A stretch of 5,229 nucleotides of DNA, taken from contig JAJYZM010000094.1 in the NCBI GenBank assembly GCA_021799935.1, positions 1 to 5,229 on the forward strand. Direction: 5' to 3'. The translations under genes were made by a program, and so were the position numbers. The notes under the pieces are model-generated. The model ran no database searches, was not told the origin of the DNA, and worked only from the letters and a program-made list of their open reading frames with translations. How positions within the stretch are numbered: the stretch's first letter is position 1; every line of letters begins with the position of its first letter. Positions 1-5,229 of this stretch are shown piece by piece. The stretch comes from a bacterium. GTDB lineage: Bacteria > SZUA-79 > Acidulodesulfobacterales > Acidulodesulfobacteraceae.

Positions 1-1080
1 GTTTATATCGCCGTTTACTTTGCATCCCGCCGCAAATTTATGTCCGCCGCCTCCGAACTTCTCGGCAACATATGCGACGTTCGCGTAGCTTTTAGACCTG
101 AAATTCAACCTGTACTGGTTAAATCCTGTCTCCCTGAAAAATATAGCTATTTCGACGCCCTGAATCGACCTCGGATAGTTTACGAAATTTTCGTATAAGC
201 CGTTAATCCTGTTTCCGTCGGATTCCTTCAATACGTCTTCTATCATTTTCTTGGTTCCTACCATAGATGCGACCTTTCCGTTAGAGGAAAATTCAAGCGT
301 GTTTAAACTTTTCCCCAGCAGATAATACATTTCGGCAGGTTTAGTTTCAAAAAGCTCCGTAGCTATTTTAGCGGGGTCTAAATTATATTCGTTTAAAACG
401 GAACATATATAAAAAGACCTTTTATTTGCCGAAGAATAATGAAAAGAACCGGTATCGGTCAATATGGACGTATATAAAGACAGAGCGACGCCGTCGTTTA
501 TAAAAAATAATATTTTTTTTCTTTCTTCGATTTCGCACGGAAGGGGTTCTCCTGATTTGTCCCCTAGAAAATTATCGAAAGGAGAATAGGCAATACCGTT
601 TACATAGGCTCCGTATGCTAAAAAAAGATAGAAAAGAACTTCGCCGGTGGAACTTGCATCGGGCAGTACGAGATTAGAATGTCCGAAAAATGTGTTTGTA
701 AAATGGTGGTCGATATTAATTATTCTGTTTATACCGGAGAGCTGTTCGTAATTAGCACCGACGCGCGAGAATTCCCCGCAATCTACGACTATAAGCAAAT
801 CTATAGGTTCTTTCGGAAACTCGTTTAAAAATTTATCGACCTGCGGTAGAAATTTTAAATTATTCGGTATCTGGTCTTTATCGTATAAATAAACGTCTTT
901 GTCTATGGCTTTTAAAAAAATACCGGTCGCTATTGCCGAACTTATAGCGTCGCCCTCTGGGTTTTCATGCGTCGCAATGAGAACCTTTTTTGACGTTTCT
1001 ATAATTTTGAATATATCCGCGGCGGAATTATTTAAATTCTTTAAATCCGAAGCAGAGTATTCTTTTTTTATCGATACCAT
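1..1080 (-). CDS. nrnA: DHH/DHHA1 phosphoesterase, NrnA-like oligoribonuclease/pAp phosphatase (partial)
   Basis: NrnA enzymes are cytoplasmic, metal-dependent phosphoesterases that degrade RNA fragments of a few nucleotides and remove the 3' phosphate from pAp. Translation from the ATG at 1078-1080 gives 360 residues with no stop before the left edge, so the C-terminal end is missing. The DHH domain shows motif I HENPEGDAISS (38-48), motif II VVDCGEFSRVG (98-108) with Asp100, motif III IDHH (123-126), and motif IV LTDTGSFHY (207-215) with Asp209. The DHHA1 domain covers about 265-360 and carries the substrate-binding FGGGGHKFAAGC (342-353). Typical NrnA proteins have about 310-330 residues; this one is longer because of an extra segment at about 161-192 between motifs III and IV. 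Motif I has Glu42 and Ser47 where Asp and Gly are usual. An in-frame TAA at 1093-1095 limits the start to this ATG; no clear Shine-Dalgarno is present. It follows rbfA by 37 bp, the usual place for nrnA. Exact substrate is inferred from family and context. Confidence 0.92.
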   Translation of the reverse strand, partial: MVSIKKEYSASDLKNLNNSAADIFKIIETSKKVLIATHENPEGDAISSAIATGIFLKAIDKDVYLYDKDQIPNNLKFLPQVDKFLNEFPKEPIDLLIVVDCGEFSRVGANYEQLSGINRIINIDHHFTNTFFGHSNLVLPDASSTGEVLFYLFLAYGAYVNGIAYSPFDNFLGDKSGEPLPCEIEERKKILFFINDGVALSLYTSILTDTGSFHYSSANKRSFYICSVLNEYNLDPAKIATELFETKPAEMYYLLGKSLNTLEFSSNGKVASMVGTKKMIEDVLKESDGNRINGLYENFVNYPRSIQGVEIAIFFRETGFNQYRLNFRSKSYANVAYVAEKFGGGGHKFAAGCKVNGDIN

Positions 1081-1104
1081 AATTTTAATAAATTAAAATT
1101 TATT
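1081..1104 (-). repeat. overlapping AT-only inverted repeats before the nrnA-like start
   Basis: The 37-bp gap between rbfA and the next gene holds two overlapping perfect inverted repeats made only of A and T. One has 9-base arms (1081-1089 and 1092-1100) around 2 bases. The other has 7-base arms (1087-1093 and 1098-1104) around 4 bases. They share sequence, so in RNA only one could form at a time. They end directly at the ATG and no Shine-Dalgarno is visible here. With no G-C pairs the stems would be weak, and such palindromes arise easily in AT-rich DNA, so function is uncertain. Confidence 0.45.
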
Positions 1105-1117
1105 TTATTTATCGTCT

Positions 1118-1465
1118 TTATTGTTTCGACGAATTATAATTGTTTATAATAGTGTTTATGTCAAAAGCCTTTTGCAGTCCGCCGTAATATTCGAACCTTA
1201 TTTCCGGAACCACCCTTAAAAGCACTTTAGAAAAAACGATTTTTTTAATAAAACTCTTGGAGCTTTCGAAGCCGCTTAACGCTTTTTTGATTTCCTTCTC
1301 GGAACCTAATACGCTGAAAAATACTTTGCAGAATTTTAAGTCCTTTGAAATTTCGGCGCTTATAATAGTAACATTTTTCAATCTTGCGTCGTTTACTTCG
1401 AATTCCAAACACAAAGAAACTTCTCTTGCGATAAGTTCGGCTACTCTTTTATTTCTTTCTATCAA
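1118..1465 (-). CDS. rbfA: 30S ribosome-binding factor RbfA
   Basis: RbfA is a small KH-fold protein that binds the immature 30S subunit near the 5' end of 16S rRNA and assists late maturation and cold adaptation. The 115-residue product is of normal family length and shows the family pattern: an N-terminal helix with basic residues (RNKRVAELIARE), VNDARLKNVTI at 24-34, the strand EISKDLKFCKVFFSV at 38-52, and LRVVPEIRF at 83-91. Two commonly conserved spots differ: Ala27 stands where family members usually have Pro (D-P-R), and Tyr94 is near where an Asp is usual after the PEL-x-F strand. The start is TTG, the only usual start codon after the in-frame TAG upstream, and it has a somewhat distant AGGAG. 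The position between infB and the nrnA-like gene is the canonical one and supports the call. Confidence 0.93.
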   Translation of the reverse strand: MIERNKRVAELIAREVSLCLEFEVNDARLKNVTIISAEISKDLKFCKVFFSVLGSEKEIKKALSGFESSKSFIKKIVFSKVLLRVVPEIRFEYYGGLQKAFDINTIINNYNSSKQ

Positions 1466-1477
1466 TTTACTAAAACT

Positions 1478-1482
1478 CTCCT
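1478..1482 (-). promoter_or_regulatory. ribosome binding site of rbfA
   Basis: AGGAG on the minus strand lies in the 23-bp gap between the infB stop and the rbfA TTG start. The spacing to TTG is 12 bases, longer than usual. No ATG or GTG lies in frame between it and the TAG stop at about 1482-1484, so it decides for TTG as the start. Confidence 0.55.
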
Positions 1483-1488
1483 ATTTTT

Positions 1489-3837
1489 TTACGCATTATT
1501 TGCCGAAGATTCCAGCGTCTGCTTAATATATTCTATATCGTAAGCTTCTATAATATCCCCGACTTTTATATCGTTAAAATTTTCAAGCAGGATGCCGCAT
1601 TCAAAATTAGCCTGAACTTCTTTTGCGTCTTCTTTAAATCTTTTAAGCGAGTCTATATGCCCGGTATATATTACCACGTTATCCCTTAACAGCCTGACGT
1701 TTGACGACCTTTTGACGACACCGTTTAATACGAACGACCCTGCGACCGCTCCGGATTTAGGTACGTTAAAAACGCTTCTTACCTCCGCCTTGCCCGTAAT
1801 TTTTTCTTTTTCTATAGGAGCAAGAAGCCCCTCCATCGCATCTTTAATATCTTTTACCGCATCGTAAATGATGCTGTAGTATCTTATTTCTATACCCTCG
1901 GTTTCGCTTAATGCCGAAGCCTTAGATTCGGGGCGGACGTTAAAGGCTATGATTATGGAGTTAGTCGCTTTTGCGAGCATAACGTCGCTTTCGGTAATTG
2001 CCGACGCCCCGCTGTGTATTATATTGACTTTTACCTTAGGGTTGGAAAGTTTTTTAAACGACTGTATTAAAGCTTCCATAGAACCGTAAACGTCTGTTTT
2101 AACGATTAATCTAAGTTCCTTTACGTCTCCGGATTTAATCTTTTCGTACAATCCCTCAAGAGTAAGCCTTGCATTCGAAGTCAGTTCTACTTCCCTGTGC
2201 TTCAACTGCCTCTCTAAGCTTATCCTTTTTGCCTCTTTCTCGTCCTTAAGCGCGATAAAATTGTCTCCCGGAGATGCTACGCCTTCCAAGCCGAATATTT
2301 CGACCGGAGTGGACGGACCCGCCGTTTCAATCTTATTCCCCTTGTAATCGAGCATTGCCCTGACTTTAACGTAATACAAACCGCATACCGCGCTGTCGTT
2401 CACTTTTAAAGTGCCGCTCTGTATTAAAACCGTGGCCACGGGACCCCTTCCCTTATCGAGCTTAGCTTCGATAACCGTTCCCCTTGCCGGCTTATCGGGA
2501 TTAGCTTTTAATTCTAATATTTCCGATTGAAGTATGATGAGTTCTAGGAGTTCTTTTATTCCAACGCCTGTTTTGGCCGAAACCTGGGCATAAAGAGTCG
2601 TTCCGCCCAACTCCTCGGAAACAAGGCCGTATTCCAGAAGGCTGTTTTTGATTTTAGCCGGATTTGCGCCGGGCTTGTCTATTTTATTTATTGCGACTAT
2701 AATCGGAACGTTGGCGGCTTTAGCATGATTAATAGCTTCTATCGTCTGAGGCATAACTCCGTCATCCGCCGCAACGACAAGGACTACTATATCGGTTATG
2801 CCGGCGCCTCTCGCCCTCATTTCCGTAAATGCTTCATGACCCGGAGTATCGAGAAAAGTAATCATAGAACCGTCTATCTCGACGCTGTATGCGCCTATGT
2901 GCTGGGTTATACCGCCGGCTTCGTTCGACGTAACGTTTGTTTTCCTTATAGCATCCAACAGCGAGGTCTTTCCGTGGTCAACGTGACCCATAACAGTAAC
3001 TACGGGCGCTCTCGGCAAAAGCGAATCTTCGGCATCTACGGATTCTTCCAGCGCTATAGCTTCGTTAAAGCTTACGTTTTCTACGGTATATCCGTACTCG
3101 GAAGCAATCAGGGAAGCCGCATCTATGTCTATTATATGATTCATAGTAGCTATTATGCCGACATCCATTAATTTTTTTATAACTTCGGACGCCTTGACCC
3201 CGAGTGCCTGAGATAATTCGTTTACGGTTATGCCGCTGCTTATTTTAATCACTTTCTTGGATGCCTTTTTCTCAGGTACTATCTGCTGGACGCGCTTCGG
3301 CTGCTTATGAAATTTGCCCCCGAATTTTCTCTTATGCTTCCTAAAAATAAACGATTCCCCTTCCTCGGACGTATCTATAAATTTTTCGTTTTTAGGAAAT
3401 TTAGCTTGAGGGCCTTTTTTTATTTCTTCTTTTTTTACCGGTTTTTTATGGGCGGCGGATTCGGCAGCTTCTTCGGCCATGCTCTTAACTTTAAGGGTGT
3501 CTAACGTTTTTATTACGCTGAGAACGTCCGGCTTTTGAACTTCTTCTTTTTTTCCGCCTTTTTTTAATTTGACAACGTTTTCTTTTCCCTTGGCGGACTT
3601 TTCTGCCGCGGTTGCTGAACGCGGAGATTCAGGCTTTTTATGCTCTTCGATTTCTCCGGCATTTTTAACCGGCGTTAAAACGTCGGCGGGCTCTAAGAGC
3701 CTTTCGCCGGATTCCTGTTTTCCGGCTGAAGATATATTTGCCGGTTGCGGCTCGGCTAAGATTTCTTTAGTTTCTTCCGGTTCCGTCCTGCTTGCCCTTC
3801 TCCTTATAACTCCTTTAGAAACCCTTCTTTCTTCCAT
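1489..3837 (-). CDS. infB: translation initiation factor IF2
   Basis: IF2 is the GTPase that positions formyl-Met-tRNA on the 30S subunit and promotes 50S joining. The product has 782 residues. Residues 1-200 are a low-complexity Lys/Glu/Ala/Pro-rich linker with a basic patch at about 166-182. An IF2_N module ([21 protein letters not shown]) lies at about 203-253. The GTPase domain follows, with G1 GHVDHGKT at 284-291, the G2 threonine T311, G3 DTPGH at 330-334, G4 NKID at 384-387 and G5 SAK at 420-422; all nucleotide-binding motifs are intact. Domain II starts near 450. The C-terminal region with the initiator tRNA-binding C2 domain ends with the typical FECGI (745-749) and VGDIIEAY. The protein opens with [17 protein letters not shown], which looks like a segment that follows an extra N-terminal module in related long IF2 proteins. 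It sits 49 bp after nusA and 23 bp before rbfA. Confidence 0.98.
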   Translation of the reverse strand: MEERRVSKGVIRRRASRTEPEETKEILAEPQPANISSAGKQESGERLLEPADVLTPVKNAGEIEEHKKPESPRSATAAEKSAKGKENVVKLKKGGKKEEVQKPDVLSVIKTLDTLKVKSMAEEAAESAAHKKPVKKEEIKKGPQAKFPKNEKFIDTSEEGESFIFRKHKRKFGGKFHKQPKRVQQIVPEKKASKKVIKISSGITVNELSQALGVKASEVIKKLMDVGIIATMNHIIDIDAASLIASEYGYTVENVSFNEAIALEESVDAEDSLLPRAPVVTVMGHVDHGKTSLLDAIRKTNVTSNEAGGITQHIGAYSVEIDGSMITFLDTPGHEAFTEMRARGAGITDIVVLVVAADDGVMPQTIEAINHAKAANVPIIVAINKIDKPGANPAKIKNSLLEYGLVSEELGGTTLYAQVSAKTGVGIKELLELIILQSEILELKANPDKPARGTVIEAKLDKGRGPVATVLIQSGTLKVNDSAVCGLYYVKVRAMLDYKGNKIETAGPSTPVEIFGLEGVASPGDNFIALKDEKEAKRISLERQLKHREVELTSNARLTLEGLYEKIKSGDVKELRLIVKTDVYGSMEALIQSFKKLSNPKVKVNIIHSGASAITESDVMLAKATNSIIIAFNVRPESKASALSETEGIEIRYYSIIYDAVKDIKDAMEGLLAPIEKEKITGKAEVRSVFNVPKSGAVAGSFVLNGVVKRSSNVRLLRDNVVIYTGHIDSLKRFKEDAKEVQANFECGILLENFNDIKVGDIIEAYDIEYIKQTLESSANNA

Positions 3838-3843
3838 TATTTT

Positions 3844-3848
3844 TCCTT
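3844..3848 (-). promoter_or_regulatory. ribosome binding site of infB
   Basis: AAGGA on the minus strand lies 6 bases before the ATG at 3835-3837. The infB frame stays open upstream to a TAG at 3904-3906 inside the end of nusA, but that stretch holds no ATG, GTG or TTG. The ATG is therefore the best start. Confidence 0.75.
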
Positions 3849-3886
3849 TTTTAGGTAGCCGGATTAAATCGGCGCCCTTTCTCTTT

Positions 3887-5182
3887 TTATATAGTATCCT
3901 GTTCTATTTTTTCTTTAAGTTCGATATCGGATTTTACTTTTTCTAAATAAACGTTTGCCGAATTAATAATTTTCCCGGCTTTTTTTGCGTCCACGGAAAT
4001 ATCTTTAGCTAATTTTTCCGCATCGGCGCCGGCTATATCGTTTGCCGATGAGTAGCCGTTCTGGTACAAAAGCTTTGCCGTAATTTCCCCGACTCCGGGA
4101 ATGTCCATAAGGTCTTTATATGCGTTTTTATCCTTCGAGGTAATTTTAGATTCGCTTAAAATGTCTATTTTATAACCTGTAATTTTTGTAGCAAGCCTTA
4201 CGTTTTGACCCTGTTTGCCTATCGCAAGCGCAAGCTGGTCGTCGGGAACCACAACGGTAATAGACTTTAAATCCTCGTTGACGGTAATATTTGAAACTTC
4301 AACCGAACTCAGAGCGCTTACGACGAATTTCGACGGATTATCCGAATAAGGTATAATATCTATTTTTTCGCCTCTAAGCTCGTTGGTTATACTCTGTATC
4401 CTTATTCCCCTCATTCCTACGCAGGCGCCTACAGGATCTATGTCTTTATTGGTAGTAGCAACGGCAATCTTGGACCTGAATCCCGGCGCCCTTGCAACTC
4501 TCACTATCTTAACGGCTCCGTCGTATATTTCCGGAACTTCGGTCTCGAAAAGTTTGGCTAAAAACTCGTCCGAAGCGCGGGAAAGAATAAGCTTAGGGCC
4601 GCCTTTTTCCATTTTAATATTAGACAGAACGGCTCTTATCCTGTCGTGCGGCCTGTATGTTTCGCTGAATATCTGCTCCTGTCTGGGCAGAATAGCCTCT
4701 GTTTTTCCGAGATCTACTATTATCACCGACTTTTCGACCTTTCTTACGAGTCCGCTTACTATCTCTCCTTTTCTCTCGTTAAATTCGTTAAAAATGTTTT
4801 TATATTCTATTTCTTTTATTTTTTGGAAAATAATCTGCTTTGCAACCTGCGCTTCTATTCTTCCGTAAATATTTTTTTCTACTTTAAGCCCGAGGCTGTC
4901 TCCTATAATGGCATCGGGGTCAACTTTAAGGGCTTCTTCGAGGGATATTTCCATTTTGGCGTTTTTAACTTCTTCTACCACCTGTTTAAACATAAAAACC
5001 TCTATTTCGCCCGTTTCCTCCGTAAAATGCGCTTCTAAATCATAACCCTGTCCGAGGTTTTTTCTGGCTATGGCAAGAATAGCCTGCTCTAAAGCCTCCA
5101 CCACCAGATATCTGTCGATATTTTTATCTTTTGATACCTGGTCTATCACCGGGTTTAAATCGTTTATAATAATTTGAGGCAC
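3887..5182 (-). CDS. nusA: transcription termination/antitermination factor NusA
   Basis: NusA binds RNA polymerase and nascent RNA in the cytoplasm, prolongs pausing, and modulates intrinsic and Rho-dependent termination and rRNA antitermination. The 431-residue product has the full family layout. An N-terminal polymerase-binding domain spans about residues 1-130, with a helical segment [17 protein letters not shown] at 25-41. An S1 domain follows at about 137-200 ([21 protein letters not shown]). KH1 spans about 225-290 with its GMRG turn at 256-259. KH2 spans about 305-345 with [11 protein letters not shown] at 321-331. One C-terminal helix-hairpin-helix unit ([13 protein letters not shown], about 360-372) follows. 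From family knowledge, E. coli NusA is about 495 residues with two C-terminal acidic repeats, while B. subtilis NusA is about 370 with none, so this protein is intermediate. The start is GTG, backed by a strong ribosome binding site. The stop is 49 bp before infB, consistent with co-transcription. Confidence 0.97.
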   Translation of the reverse strand: MPQIIINDLNPVIDQVSKDKNIDRYLVVEALEQAILAIARKNLGQGYDLEAHFTEETGEIEVFMFKQVVEEVKNAKMEISLEEALKVDPDAIIGDSLGLKVEKNIYGRIEAQVAKQIIFQKIKEIEYKNIFNEFNERKGEIVSGLVRKVEKSVIIVDLGKTEAILPRQEQIFSETYRPHDRIRAVLSNIKMEKGGPKLILSRASDEFLAKLFETEVPEIYDGAVKIVRVARAPGFRSKIAVATTNKDIDPVGACVGMRGIRIQSITNELRGEKIDIIPYSDNPSKFVVSALSSVEVSNITVNEDLKSITVVVPDDQLALAIGKQGQNVRLATKITGYKIDILSESKITSKDKNAYKDLMDIPGVGEITAKLLYQNGYSSANDIAGADAEKLAKDISVDAKKAGKIINSANVYLEKVKSDIELKEKIEQDTI

Positions 5183-5189
5183 CTTAAGA

Positions 5190-5195
5190 CTCCTT
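5190..5195 (-). promoter_or_regulatory. ribosome binding site of nusA
   Basis: A strong Shine-Dalgarno AAGGAG lies 7 bases before the GTG codon at 5180-5182. It supports GTG as the nusA start, which also fits the normal NusA N-terminus. Confidence 0.8.
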
Positions 5196-5211
5196 AATTT
5201 TATAAATTTAT

Positions 5212-5217
5212 ATTATA
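5212..5217 (-). promoter_or_regulatory. possible -10 box (TATAAT) upstream of nusA
   Basis: On the minus strand the hexamer TATAAT lies about 30 bases upstream of the nusA start, within a very AT-rich leader. It is a perfect match to the sigma-70 -10 consensus. The matching -35 would fall beyond the right edge, so it cannot be checked, and there is no TG extension. In such AT-rich sequence a chance match is quite likely. All three minus-strand frames meet a stop between about 5213 and 5223, so any upstream gene (rimP in many bacteria) must have ended by then. This could be an internal operon promoter or the main one. Confidence 0.35.
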
Positions 5218-5229
5218 CTACTAATAAAT

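Noticed and set aside
2725..3171. 148-residue open frame on the plus strand
   Set aside because: It lies wholly antisense to the conserved GTPase region of infB. Its Tyr/Arg-rich translation looks like a shadow of the real gene and resembles no family I know.
3403..3560. T-rich runs on the plus strand
   Set aside because: They are Lys codon (AAA) clusters of the IF2 linker read on the opposite strand, not terminators or repeats.
3858..3873. GC-containing inverted repeat (GCCG...CGGC) in the nusA-infB gap, considered as a terminator or attenuator
   Set aside because: The stem is about 6 pairs with one bulge, and it is followed on the minus strand by an A-rich run, not a T-run. It does not fit an intrinsic terminator and is too short to claim as an attenuator.
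3569..3946. 125-residue plus-strand open frame across the nusA-infB junction
   Set aside because: It is antisense to the low-complexity IF2 linker and to the end of nusA. The Ser/Phe-rich product reflects the complement of Lys/Glu codons.
4383..4868. 161-residue plus-strand open frame, and an overlapping one at 4646-5038
   Set aside because: Both are antisense to the S1 and KH regions of nusA. The hydrophobic or Phe-rich translations are what the complement of such codons gives, and the genuine gene on the other strand is certain.
1..5229. Search for an undescribed system, mobile element, CRISPR array or RNA gene
   Set aside because: Conserved housekeeping genes fill the window with gaps under 50 bp. 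I saw no direct repeats, transposase fragments, tRNA-like folds or foreign-looking composition.

Overview
This window is a stretch of bacterial core gene-expression machinery. All the genes read on the minus strand, so transcription runs from the right edge to the left. The order is nusA (transcription elongation and termination factor), infB (initiation factor IF2), rbfA (30S ribosome maturation factor), then a DHH/DHHA1 phosphoesterase of the NrnA type that is cut by the left edge. Gaps are short (49, 23 and 37 bp), as expected for one operon. The order matches the widespread bacterial nusA-infB cluster, in which rimP usually precedes nusA and truB/ribF/rpsO/pnp often follow nrnA. Neither flank is inside the window.

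The organism is an AT-rich bacterium. Synonymous codons favour A/T endings, ATA is common for isoleucine, and TTG and GTG starts are used beside ATG. NusA with a single C-terminal helix-hairpin-helix unit, an IF2 linker rich in Lys/Glu/Ala, and nrnA directly after rbfA suggest a deltaproteobacterium-like or related uncultured Gram-negative lineage. This assignment is an inference with modest confidence.

Region by region: 5183-5229 is a short AT-rich leader with a strong Shine-Dalgarno and a -10-like hexamer. nusA is 3887-5182, infB 1489-3837, rbfA 1118-1465, and the nrnA-like gene runs from 1080 to the left edge. No gap exceeds 50 bp, and there are no RNA genes, mobile elements, CRISPR arrays or long repeats.

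The genes couple transcription to translation. NusA controls RNA polymerase pausing and termination, IF2 places initiator tRNA on the 30S subunit, RbfA matures the 30S by acting on 16S rRNA, and the NrnA-type enzyme would recycle very short RNAs and 3'-phosphoadenosine 5'-phosphate.

I do not see a previously undescribed system here. The points worth a second look are modest: a variant first metal-binding motif and an extra segment in the DHH protein, overlapping AT-only palindromes at its start with no visible ribosome binding site, an IF2 that seems to lack the N-terminal module common in related proteins, and the absence of ylxR- and DUF503-type small genes.
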